NCBI GenBank assembly: GCA_045542415.1
Contig: JAZQKZ010000088.1
Span: 7,450 to 71,449 of the forward strand
Length of the DNA stretch: 64,000 bases
Source: UMGS1958 sp045542415
GTDB lineage: Bacteria; Bacillota; Clostridia; UBA1381
Direction of reading: 5' to 3'
The notes beneath the pieces were generated by a model. It saw only the letters and a list, made by a program, of their open reading frames with translations. It had not been told where the DNA came from and did no database searches. A program made the translations under genes and the position numbers. Shown piece after piece: positions 1 to 7,047 of this stretch. Within the stretch, counting starts at the first letter, position 1, and every line of letters begins with the position of its first letter.

Positions 1-40
1 TATTCTTTCTTCTTTTAGGCATATACCAATATGCCGCTTT

Positions 41-110
41 TGGTGGAGCTGAGCTGTACATGTTGGGTTTTACGTCGGCTAAAAAGCCAATAAGTCGGTT
101 ACCTGACCGA
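41..110 (-). repeat. Direct repeat R1 with tmRNA-end-like 12-mer
   Basis: This stretch and 1212-1278 are imperfect copies in the same orientation. They match almost continuously for about 40 bases and again at a CGGT...GACCG segment. Read on the minus strand, both end in TCAGCTCCACCA, the typical 3' end of bacterial tmRNA including CCA. Similarity starts at that 12-mer and extends only to one side, as expected for a conserved element end next to a target core. Att-site identity is inference. Confidence 0.45.
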
Positions 111-116
111 CTTATT
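89..116 (-). terminator. Strong hairpin, probable terminator
   Basis: AATAAGTCGGT pairs perfectly with ACCGACTTATT across a 6-base loop. It lies just downstream of the minus-strand gene ending at 164, and on that strand is followed by GGCTTTTTAGCC. It probably ends that transcript. It lies within the right part of repeat R1. Confidence 0.5.
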
Positions 117-163
117 AGAATTGATTTCTGTTTTTACCACAGAGTTGTCACTAATTTTATTTA

Positions 164-661
164 TCAAACATAAACCATTAACCAATATAATGAATTATAT
201 TCTAAGCTATCAAAAGGATCACCACAAATCTCATCACAAATCTTATATATGTTTCCTAAAGCTAATCCTTTCTTTACAGACAAATAAACACCGTCTTTTC
301 GTTCTTTACCATCAGCTTCACCACCTCGATAAACCCATTCATAAAATTGAATACTGTCCACACATTCACCTGAATCATTATATAAATCTACAATTAAAAT
401 GCCTGAGCGTGGTGACAAATGACTCATATCTTCATTTTCTTTAAATCTTAGTTTGTTTAATGCCTTAATTAACTTTTCTATATCTTTTCTTTCAATCACA
501 TCTTGACTTACACCATCACCGTAATACTCAATTCTTGCAGATGCAATTTCGCCAGAATCTATTTTAAGGCTAACAGGATATTTAATAGCATTAAATATTG
601 CTATAAATATAATAACGCTTACGAAGATACAAGGCAATATAATTAATATTTTTTTATTCAT
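164..661 (-). CDS. Small membrane-anchored protein of unknown function
   Basis: I do not recognise this 165-residue protein. It has one hydrophobic segment close to the N-terminus (about residues 4-24, after MNKK), then a soluble part with mixed charge, suggesting a membrane-anchored or exported protein. I chose the ATG at 661 because GGAGTG lies a few bases upstream; the open frame continues nine codons further but without a ribosome site. The gene lies between the two direct repeats R1 and R2 together with the membrane gene at 764-1090, so the two may travel as a small cassette. Function is unknown. Confidence 0.6.
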   Translation of the reverse strand: MNKKILIILPCIFVSVIIFIAIFNAIKYPVSLKIDSGEIASARIEYYGDGVSQDVIERKDIEKLIKALNKLRFKENEDMSHLSPRSGILIVDLYNDSGECVDSIQFYEWVYRGGEADGKERKDGVYLSVKKGLALGNIYKICDEICGDPFDSLEYNSLYWLMVYV

Positions 662-709
662 TGTTATCACTCCAAACAAATTTGTCAACTTGTGTTCCTC
701 TTGAAAATT

Positions 710-740
710 ATGTAAATAACATTTTATATGTTATTTACAT
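710..740. promoter_or_regulatory. A/T-rich 11-bp inverted repeat between two genes
   Basis: ATGTAAATAAC and GTTATTTACAT form a perfect inverted repeat around a 9-base loop between the stop of the 764-1090 gene and the start of the 164-661 gene on the minus strand. It could be an operator or a weak terminator; no clear T tract follows it. Confidence 0.35.
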
Positions 741-763
741 AATTATTTGATAAAAAGATGCAG

Positions 764-1090
764 TCATTTATAATCAATATTCTTTAGTTTCCAATCGTAT
801 AACTTAAAAGATAAAACCACTCCACCGAAATATAAATAAACCAGACCTACTATATTGATAAAAAGTTCTATCGCACTACTATAATTAGAAAAAATATGTA
901 TAAGCAATACTATAATACCAGCCGGAATAATAAATGTAAGCATTCCCCAAAACAGTTCAAATCTAATATAACGAAACCAAAGACCATAATCTCTTTCTCT
1001 ATCTCTATGTAATATAGAAATTCTACACTGATACGATATGATGCAAAAAGCTATAAGTGAAAGCCATACATACCATGGTCTTTTAGACAT
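764..1090 (-). CDS. Small three-helix membrane protein of unknown function
   Basis: This 108-residue protein has three hydrophobic segments (about residues 8-22, 46-68 and 73-95) and charged loops, so it is probably an integral membrane protein. A GGTGG/AGGT purine stretch precedes its ATG. It lies upstream of the membrane-anchored protein ending at 164, on the same strand, inside the segment bounded by repeats R1 and R2. I recognise no family. A small membrane protein beside a short anchored protein on a mobile segment could be an immunity, toxin or exclusion pair, but nothing in the sequence shows this. Confidence 0.55.
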   Translation of the reverse strand: MSKRPWYVWLSLIAFCIISYQCRISILHRDRERDYGLWFRYIRFELFWGMLTFIIPAGIIVLLIHIFSNYSSAIELFINIVGLVYLYFGGVVLSFKLYDWKLKNIDYK

Positions 1091-1441
1091 TACCTACCAC
1101 CTCACAAATTTTATCTTTTTATGAACTCATTATATCATATCTCATACAAAAACACAAGCACAAAAAACACGTTACCAAGTCGTTTTACGGCGAAAGTAAC
1201 GTGAAATTGAATGGTGGAGCTGAGCCGTACGTGTCGAGTTTCACGTCTGAGTAACTTCATTTCATCGGTCACGTGACCGCCATATGAATATATATTGCTT
1301 ACAACATATCAAATCCTTTATTTATAGATAGGTATGTATGCTCGATTTTCTATTGGACACATTGGACAGATGAGCCAGTTCTTTTTTTAGCTATATAAAG
1401 ATAGCTTTTTAATCAATATTAGATTTGTTGTCTTATTATAA
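1091..1441. other. Non-coding gap with repeat R2 and hairpins
   Basis: No gene is apparent. The gap holds an 8-bp perfect inverted repeat (CACGTTAC at 1168-1175, GTAACGTG at 1196-1203), repeat R2 (1212-1278) ending in the 14-base palindrome CGGTCACGTGACCG (1265-1278), and a short AGCTAT/ATAGCT hairpin near 1390-1413 flanked by T runs on the plus strand. Confidence 0.5.
1212..1278 (-). repeat. Direct repeat R2 with tmRNA-end-like 12-mer
   Basis: This is the second copy of repeat R1 (41-110), starting with the same TGGTGGAGCTGAGC and diverging on its left side. On the minus strand it ends in TCAGCTCCACCA. With R1 it brackets a segment of about 1.17 kb that holds two small membrane-protein genes. 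Confidence 0.45.
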
Positions 1442-2614
1442 TCAGTATGACTTCTTTAATTGTTCTATTATATTTTTTAGTCTGTTAAGCAAATCGTCAT
1501 AAGTCATAATATCAACAATGTTTTTATGCTGTCTTTTAATGATTTCGAAGTCTTCAAGCTGATTGGGTGATAAATCATTGCTTCTTCCCATTAGCAACAT
1601 TCCCTGTGGATTTATAATATTAACAGTTAAATTTTCGGGTAAGTCTTTTTTTAAAGCTACTTTTAATCTATCTATATAGTTATCCTGCTTATTCAGACAA
1701 TAAACATATTTTTCTATCTGAAGAATAGCACCAGACAAATCCCTGTCTGCTACATAATTATTTCTATATTCTGTTTTAGTCATGATTTTCATATCATTCG
1801 GTTTTTTTATTTCTAGAATATCTACATAACCAGTAGAATCTACTAAAATAAAATCAGGCTTCTTTTTGTGTCTGCCATCGCTGCCGATAATCATTTCTCG
1901 TTTGGCTAATATGTATTTTGGATATATCATACATACAATTTTGCATACTTTTTCTTGCCAATTAGCTTCGTTGTAGGCGCTAGCATTTTTCAACATTTCT
2001 ATCATGTCATAATAAACTTTTTCGAATAATTGAATCTTCTGCACTCTAAGTTCATCGTACGTTGATATCGGATAACCTTTTTTGTTAAGATAAGTTTCGT
2101 AGTCTGCTTCTTTTTGACCCAGATGATCAAAATAATTTCTAAGAATCAAAGAAATTCGTGCGTTGGAATATTTAGTTAATTCTATTGAATTGGGAAAAAA
2201 TTTCACTAATTCTTTAAATTCATCGTATGGTAAATATCCTTTTTTATCAATCCAATCTGTTGATATATAGATATCCGAATCAACTAAATTATCAATATGC
2301 CTAATGATTGAAATATTTCTATTAGCAACGAATAGTTTATATGTAATACTAATTTTCTTTTCTATATATACATTATGCTTTATTCCAAAAATATCTTTGT
2401 CAAGTTTATAAAAACCATCAGATTCTGTGCCGACCACAAAATATAGGCTATCTTCATAATAATCTTCATGTCTTATAGGATTAGATAGATAAAATAAGTT
2501 TTTGAGATGATATACTCCTTCTTTTTCTATCTTTTCTTGGATTTGGTCAATTCCATAATAAGGAGTATATTCCATTATTAAACAATCCGGTTCTTTTATA
2601 AAATTTATACTCAC
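1442..2614 (-). CDS. sduA: Shedu-family anti-phage nuclease (SduA, DUF4263)
   Basis: The protein (390 residues from the GTG at 2614) has the Shedu domain in its C-terminal half. A PD-(D/E)xK nuclease core is visible as KKPDFILVD followed by DILEIKKP. The family's characteristic tail is also present: NPQGMLLMGR, then an FEIIKRQHKNIVDIMTYDD-like stretch. Shedu proteins are single-gene defence nucleases that cleave nucleic acid during phage infection. The N-terminal half is variable, as is usual for a sensor region. The frame stays open upstream, but the promoter at 2679-2707 would start RNA near 2672, so the GTG at 2614 or the ATG of MEYTPYYG is more likely than the distal ATG. The gene stands alone next to the island tmRNA. 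Confidence 0.85.
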   Translation of the reverse strand: MSINFIKEPDCLIMEYTPYYGIDQIQEKIEKEGVYHLKNLFYLSNPIRHEDYYEDSLYFVVGTESDGFYKLDKDIFGIKHNVYIEKKISITYKLFVANRNISIIRHIDNLVDSDIYISTDWIDKKGYLPYDEFKELVKFFPNSIELTKYSNARISLILRNYFDHLGQKEADYETYLNKKGYPISTYDELRVQKIQLFEKVYYDMIEMLKNASAYNEANWQEKVCKIVCMIYPKYILAKREMIIGSDGRHKKKPDFILVDSTGYVDILEIKKPNDMKIMTKTEYRNNYVADRDLSGAILQIEKYVYCLNKQDNYIDRLKVALKKDLPENLTVNIINPQGMLLMGRSNDLSPNQLEDFEIIKRQHKNIVDIMTYDDLLNRLKNIIEQLKKSY

Positions 2615-2635
2615 ATAATCACTCTTTTCTTTATA

Positions 2636-2681
2636 TATCACTATAACAACAATTAGTGTGGCATATTTCTTTATAGTGATT
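2636..2681 (-). promoter_or_regulatory. Inverted repeat around the sduA transcription start
   Basis: TATCACTATAA (2636-2646) and TTATAGTGATT (2671-2681) form an inverted repeat with 10 of 11 bases matching. The right arm overlaps the -10 region of the sduA promoter and the left arm lies in the 5' leader. The geometry suits a repressor operator or a leader hairpin; the binding protein is unknown. Confidence 0.4.
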
Positions 2682-2707
2682 ATAACATATATTATCAATT
2701 TTGTAAA
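2679..2707 (-). promoter_or_regulatory. Promoter of sduA
   Basis: On the minus strand TTTACA (2702-2707) is separated by 17 bases from a perfect TATAAT (2679-2684). Confidence 0.6.
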
Positions 2708-2783
2708 TAATGTTCTAGTTACAGTGATTCTTTCTTTAATCATCAGTTCACAAAAAAGTTACAATAAAACCAGAATAAAACAC

Positions 2784-2812
2784 TTGCATTCCGTCAAAAC
2801 TTATGTTATACT
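2784..2812 (+). promoter_or_regulatory. Promoter of the island tmRNA
   Basis: TTGCAT (2784-2789), 17 bases, then TATACT (2807-2812). The same arrangement with near-identical flanks (AATAAAACACTTGCA and AAACTTATGTTATA) precedes the second tmRNA gene, so promoter and gene share ancestry as one unit. Confidence 0.75.
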
Positions 2813-2833
2813 ATGAATACAAATCATTCATAC

Positions 2834-3179
2834 GGGGCTGCAATGGCTTCGACGGGGATGATGAACCAGGAATAGCGAGTAGTGGATGAGTCAGCCACTT
2901 TAATAAGGCTCAAACTTTAAATATAAACGCTAACAATAGAGTAGCTTTAGCTGCCTAAGCAGCTTCATCTCCCCTGTGAGTACCACGGCACAGGCTGAGG
3001 TGTATACCAGTGGTGAACGTGCATCGGAGAGTGTCACGACTCTGATCACGCACTAGTGACTACTAAGCTGTCGACTTTGGTTGTGGAATCGGCAGTGAGG
3101 GAATGTAGACCATAACCTGCACTCGGAGAAGTTCTTGCGGATTTGTTTTCGGACACGAGTTCGATTCTCGTCAGCTCCA
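2834..3179 (+). ncRNA. ssrA: Transfer-messenger RNA, island copy
   Basis: tmRNA rescues ribosomes stalled on broken mRNA with SmpB and tags the product for proteolysis. The 5' end GGGGCUG pairs with CAGCUCC near the 3' end, keeping the G3-U70 pair read by alanyl-tRNA synthetase. The T-arm ACGAG/CUCGU with loop TTCGATT is intact. The tag reading frame gives ANNRVALAA then a stop. CCA is not encoded after the discriminator A. The gene has its own promoter and terminator. A second, convergent copy lies at 20935-21275 and a 3' remnant at 6776-6856. This copy has an undamaged acceptor stem, unlike the right-hand copy. Confidence 0.95.
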
Positions 3180-3185
3180 TTGAGA

Positions 3186-3222
3186 AGAGGTAATTATGTA
3201 CTGATGCATAATTACCTCTTTC
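3186..3222 (+). terminator. Terminator of the island tmRNA
   Basis: AGAGGTAATTATG pairs with CATAATTACCTCT, followed by TTTCT. It begins six bases after the tmRNA end and may also serve the convergent KAP gene. Confidence 0.75.
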
Positions 3223-3250
3223 TATTACTATTCATGTAAATTTATACTAT

Positions 3251-4720
3251 TTAATCTTGTACAAAATTATACATTTCGAGATTCTTATGTAAATATTCAC
3301 GATATGTATAATCTTTTATATCATCCCAATGCTGAAGATCCTGATAAAATAACGATGTATTTACACTGAATATTTCATCAATTTCTACGCTTTGTGAAAC
3401 TGAACGTTGTCTGGGATTAAGTCTATAGGATATTCTATCGCTTTTTACTTCTGTTATGTACGCTTTTGCACTCCCCTCTGTTTTATCGGTTCCGTCAAAG
3501 GAAAATGCATATTTATTATCTGCTATTTTTTCTTTTGTATTCAAACCCCAAAATGAGTTGCTAATCCAAAGATTATTATCTAACAACTTCCTTACTAAGG
3601 GAAAATCAATAAATAACTCACTGCCTACAGATAAATTTTCTAAAAAGATTTTGTTAAAAATTACCGGATATTTATATTTGAGAGTTAGATAAAATAAATA
3701 GATTATATGAGCACCTAAATTTTTATAGTTTTTTAAGAAGTTATCAAGCATAATTTTATAGCTTTGGATAATTGTATCAAAATCTCTTAATGACATATTG
3801 AAACTGTTATATGTGTCTACTAGAAACGCTATAATTGAATCAGATAAATTGCAATATTTAGGGGGCTCTTGCTGAACCAAAACATTAATCAGCGGTATGG
3901 TGTTTATTGTCTTAATAGTTTCTTTTATGTATGGCTGTACATCCGGAGATGGCATTTTAGCAATATAATCAAAAAAACGGCATAAATAACCTATTGAATC
4001 CATATCTTGACCGTAAACGCATTTAATACTATGGCTCAATTGATGTATATCTATGGTAAATAAGAACACAAGATTTTCTATATTAAAGATATGCTTAACA
4101 ATTTCGAGCGTTTGTATTGCGAAAGTAGGCTTACAACGGTCGAGTTCATCTATAATGATGACCAATTTGTGATTTCGGTCATTAAACCACTCCGTAGCAC
4201 TTTTTAATATTGTACTGAATTGTTCAAACGCCTCCCTTTCATTCCTAAGATTTTCCATGACGGGGATTTTTTCAAAAATCATATTTTTAAGGGTTTCTCC
4301 AGTTTCAAAAGCGGCATCAACAAAATCATCTAATCCTGACGCACATTTAAAAGCACTTTTAGCGAATGCAGGAATCAATTTAAATATTGTAGAAAGTAAT
4401 ATTTTTTGATTTTCAACAGACACTTCAGAAGCAAAACAATCATTACTAATAATATCATAAAACAGTGGGTTAAATGGATTTTCACAATAATCATTTTTCC
4501 ATGCATTATATAAAACCACTTTGATGTTTTCGTTGTTTTTTTCGATATCATCTATTAATAAATCCACAAAATAGCTTTTTCCTGTTCCCCACGGAGAATC
4601 TAACGCTATGACATAGGATTGAGTGTCATTATGACGCTTATACTTTTCGGAGTTATCAATCAAATTTTTTATAAACTGAATAAATCCATTTCTGTTAAGT
4701 TTATCTATTTTTTCTTTCAT
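3251..4720 (-). CDS. KAP-family P-loop NTPase
   Basis: This 489-residue protein has a KAP NTPase domain: Walker A in SPWGTGKSYF near residue 45, and Walker B LVIIIDELDRCKP near residue 190, typical of this STAND-like AAA+ branch. A second half with no recognised domain follows. No clear transmembrane helices interrupt the domain, unlike many KAP proteins. KAP NTPases recur in bacterial defence islands and prophages, often as the ATPase of a sensor-effector protein, which fits its place between ssrA pieces and near Shedu. Of two nearby ATGs, 4720 has better spacing to AGGAG than 4726. Biological role is inferred from family and context only. Confidence 0.75.
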   Translation of the reverse strand: MKEKIDKLNRNGFIQFIKNLIDNSEKYKRHNDTQSYVIALDSPWGTGKSYFVDLLIDDIEKNNENIKVVLYNAWKNDYCENPFNPLFYDIISNDCFASEVSVENQKILLSTIFKLIPAFAKSAFKCASGLDDFVDAAFETGETLKNMIFEKIPVMENLRNEREAFEQFSTILKSATEWFNDRNHKLVIIIDELDRCKPTFAIQTLEIVKHIFNIENLVFLFTIDIHQLSHSIKCVYGQDMDSIGYLCRFFDYIAKMPSPDVQPYIKETIKTINTIPLINVLVQQEPPKYCNLSDSIIAFLVDTYNSFNMSLRDFDTIIQSYKIMLDNFLKNYKNLGAHIIYLFYLTLKYKYPVIFNKIFLENLSVGSELFIDFPLVRKLLDNNLWISNSFWGLNTKEKIADNKYAFSFDGTDKTEGSAKAYITEVKSDRISYRLNPRQRSVSQSVEIDEIFSVNTSLFYQDLQHWDDIKDYTYREYLHKNLEMYNFVQD

Positions 4721-4891
4721 GTTCATTCTCCTATTTGAAATTATTCTTTTATACTATAATATCATAATTCATAGTTTTTTTCAAGGAAATAAAAGAATCT
4801 CAATTAGAAAACCGAATTCACCGAATCTACAACATAATAAAATATATATTATATCCGTGATAGCTATCAATTAATATTACGGAGGTAAAAT

Positions 4892-5230
4892 ATGGACAAA
4901 TACAAGGACATTGGGATTTGCACCGTTCCGCAAGACGTGGTACAATACCCACAAGAGGTGATTGAAATGAGTCAATACAATACAAATCTGTTTCACAAAG
5001 TGTACAGAGAGATAAGCGAGGAGCTTGGGATTGAAGCGGCTCTTACCATCCACCATATGTTCAAGGGAACGCAGGTATGTTTCCCGGTTCGTTTTTTAGA
5101 TACTCAATGTGTAAAGGAGATGATTCTACAGGAATATGATGGTACTAATATTGCCGTACTAGCAAAAAAGTACGATTACTCAGAGAAAACTGTACGACGA
5201 ATAATCAAAGACAGTGTAAAGAGAAAATAA
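4892..5230 (+). CDS. Mor transcription activator family protein
   Basis: This 112-residue protein resembles the Mor/C family of phage middle and late gene activators. The central part YREISEELGIEAALTIHHMF and the C-terminal helix-turn-helix (about residues 85-108, with KKYDYSEKTVRRIIK) match the family layout of a dimerisation region followed by DNA binding. GGAGG precedes the ATG. It heads a plus-strand run of small genes (5243-5536, 5536-5709, 5730-6575), and probably regulates them or another part of the element. Mor-like proteins occur in conjugative and phage-like elements of Clostridia. Confidence 0.7.
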   Translation: MDKYKDIGICTVPQDVVQYPQEVIEMSQYNTNLFHKVYREISEELGIEAALTIHHMFKGTQVCFPVRFLDTQCVKEMILQEYDGTNIAVLAKKYDYSEKTVRRIIKDSVKRK

Positions 5231-5242
5231 GGAGGATTGTAT

Positions 5243-5536
5243 ATGGGATTTTTAGATTCTTTGGGAAGTGCAATGAGAAAGCAGCAGGAAAGCATGCGTA
5301 CACAGCGTTATAGAGCTGAGCAGAATGCTTACAGGAATTATGAAAAACAAGGCAGAGAAATGTCACATTCAAGCGATGCGACAACTGCCAAGAGAGGTGA
5401 GCAACTTCAACGTAAAGCTCAAGAGGCAAGGGCGCAATCAACTGCAGAGAGACAGGCATATTTGAAGGAAAAGAGAGAGAACGAAATTCTTGAACGTGAA
5501 ATGGAGTTTCAGAGAAGATTGGCGGAGGAAGAATAA
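5243..5536 (+). CDS. Small charged helical protein, unknown function
   Basis: This 97-residue protein is rich in Glu, Arg, Gln and Ala and is probably a long helix or coiled coil from about residue 9 to the end. An AGGAGG motif lies 7 bases before the ATG at 5243. Its stop codon overlaps the start of the next gene by one base (TAATG), so the two are probably translationally coupled. I recognise no family. The composition recalls phage or plasmid structural and scaffold-like small proteins, but this is only a compositional remark. Confidence 0.55.
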   Translation: MGFLDSLGSAMRKQQESMRTQRYRAEQNAYRNYEKQGREMSHSSDATTAKRGEQLQRKAQEARAQSTAERQAYLKEKRENEILEREMEFQRRLAEEE

Positions 5537-5709
5537 TGTCTAAATCAAAAGATACATATTTAAAGGTGGCTGAGACCTATGAGAAAATGGGTAAAAAGAA
5601 ATGGGCAGCCGCAAAAAATAATCCTGATGAAGGCTATAAATTCAAACAAGCAAGAGATAACTTTGAAACTGCACGCAGAGCGAGAGAAGCTGCTGCAAAA
5701 TTAAAATGA
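5536..5709 (+). CDS. 57-residue basic helical protein, unknown function
   Basis: The start codon overlaps the preceding stop (TAATG at 5534-5538). The predicted product is 57 residues, rich in Lys, Ala and Arg, beginning MSKSKDTYLKVAETYEK and probably all helical. Coupling to the 5243-5536 gene, and a second GGAGG-led gene 20 bases after its stop, suggest a real member of the operon. Function unknown. Confidence 0.5.
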   Translation: MSKSKDTYLKVAETYEKMGKKKWAAAKNNPDEGYKFKQARDNFETARRAREAAAKLK

Positions 5710-5729
5710 TAATTGGAGGACTGATAAAA

Positions 5730-6575
5730 ATGAAAAGAATATTTAGAACAATAATTGCACTGGTAATGGCAATTTCATTATTCACTAGTAATATTGCGTT
5801 GGCGGATGACATTAAGGTAACACTTAACGGAACACAGATTCAATTCGACCAGCCGCCGATAATTAAAAATGACCGCACACTTGTTCCTGTAAGAGCTATT
5901 TTTGAAGCGATGGGTATGAGTGTTTCGTGGAATCCTGAAACACAGCGAATTATGGCAGTTGGGGACAGTATTATAATAATTATGCAGATTGGTTCTGTGG
6001 GTATAGCATATGGTAGCAGTGAAGACTCTACAGGTATTACAATGAGTGATGTTGCACCGTGCATAGAAAATGATCGTACACTTGTCCCCGTAAGAGTTAT
6101 TGCTGAAACAACTGGATATACTGTAAATTGGAATGCAGATACAAGAACTGTTGAAATAACAGGTGAACAAAGACCTGCACCATCAACAGTAGAGGAAGAA
6201 GAAACTACTTCTTATGACCTTAAAGGTACTGATTATGAACTAAAAGGAACAATGTCATATTATTCGGGTACAGAAAACTGTATTGATTTTGGAGCTTTTG
6301 ATGATAGCAGATGCAACTATGACAACGGTGACATCAGTGATCCCTGGTATGGTAAATATTTTGAATATACTACAAATATAGAAAGTGCTGTGAATTATGT
6401 TCATGCATTAAATTCTATTGGTTTTACACTTAATGAGAACACATCACGTTATGATGGAGATGAATATTCATTTAGCCTATCAAAGAAAAATTCAGCTGGC
6501 AAAACAGAATATGTGACCATAAAATCTTACAAAACATTGGATGGTAACTGTAGAGTAACTATAAATGCTTATTAA
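5730..6575 (+). CDS. Secreted protein with copper amine oxidase N-like repeats
   Basis: The 281-residue product starts with a signal peptide (MKRIFRT, hydrophobic core IIALVMAISLF, probable cleavage after NIALA). Two copies of the copper-amine-oxidase N-terminal-like domain follow, each with the hallmark NDRTLVPVRAI/V (near residues 45 and 108) and a W-N-x-x-T strand. A Ser/Thr/Glu linker and a C-terminal domain with no recognised family complete it. In Clostridia these domains sit in secreted or wall-associated proteins and are not oxidases. GGAGG lies just upstream of the ATG at 5730. As the last gene of the Mor-led run it is odd cargo for a defence segment and could affect the cell surface. 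Confidence 0.75.
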   Translation: MKRIFRTIIALVMAISLFTSNIALADDIKVTLNGTQIQFDQPPIIKNDRTLVPVRAIFEAMGMSVSWNPETQRIMAVGDSIIIIMQIGSVGIAYGSSEDSTGITMSDVAPCIENDRTLVPVRVIAETTGYTVNWNADTRTVEITGEQRPAPSTVEEEETTSYDLKGTDYELKGTMSYYSGTENCIDFGAFDDSRCNYDNGDISDPWYGKYFEYTTNIESAVNYVHALNSIGFTLNENTSRYDGDEYSFSLSKKNSAGKTEYVTIKSYKTLDGNCRVTINAY

Positions 6576-6599
6576 GGTAGAATTATAATAACTGAAGTA

Positions 6600-6636
6600 G
6601 AGTCATAGTACATTAACGTCCTATGGCTCTTTTTTA
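6600..6636 (+). terminator. Terminator after the secreted-protein gene
   Basis: GAGTCATAG and CTATGGCTC pair (one G-U) and are followed directly by TTTTTT. Confidence 0.75.
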
Positions 6637-6659
6637 ATGCAACGAAAGGAGCAAAAACA

Positions 6660-6785
6660 ATGGAAGAATTAATTTGTGATATCTGCGGCAAAAGCTATCC
6701 GGAGGACAGTGGACGTGTGATTGACAATCAGAGACTTTGCCTGGATTGCGTAAGCGAACATACTTATGAATGCAAGGGAATGTAG
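6660..6785 (+). pseudogene. 5' fragment of an amidoligase gene
   Basis: The first 117 or so bases closely match the start of the amidoligase gene at 11246, including the upstream purine-rich ribosome site and the zinc-ribbon start MEELICDICGKSYPED. The match breaks off near 6776, inside the codons after ECK, and the sequence continues directly into the 3' end of an ssrA gene, which supplies a stop at 6783-6785. Only about 40 residues could be made, without the catalytic domain. It is a remnant of recombination between an amidoligase-bearing element and an ssrA end. Confidence 0.8.
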
Positions 6786-6856
6786 ATTATACCCTGCATT
6801 CAGAGAAACTCTTGTTGATTTGTTTTCGGACACAAGTTCGATTCTCGTCAGCTCCA
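6776..6856 (+). pseudogene. tmRNA 3'-end remnant (probable attachment scar)
   Basis: From AGGGAATGTAG onwards the sequence follows the last 80 or so bases of both tmRNA genes with scattered substitutions: the TTGTTTTCGGACAC segment, T-loop TTCGATT, and the full CAGCTCCA 3' end. The rest of the RNA, including the tag frame and 5' acceptor half, is missing. It is in the same orientation as the island tmRNA at 2834, so the two bound a 3.7-kb segment in direct repeat, as displaced 3' ends do after site-specific integration. Confidence 0.85.
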
Positions 6857-6965
6857 TTTGGAATCACGGTACTATTACTATAATGGCGTAGTAACGTATT
6901 TTTTGTATCGAAAAGTTAATTTTAAATTAGCTAAATATGCCAGTTTTAGCTACAGCAAAAACTTA

Positions 6966-6995
6966 TTGACAAAATTATAAGGCTGATGATATAAT
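6966..6995 (+). promoter_or_regulatory. Promoter of the DNA methyltransferase gene
   Basis: Perfect TTGACA (6966-6971) and perfect TATAAT (6990-6995), spaced by 18 bases, about 50 bases before the methyltransferase start. Confidence 0.7.
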
Positions 6996-7047
6996 AAATA
7001 TATGTAATTGATTATATTTAAGATAAATAAAGGTAGTAGTAACGATT

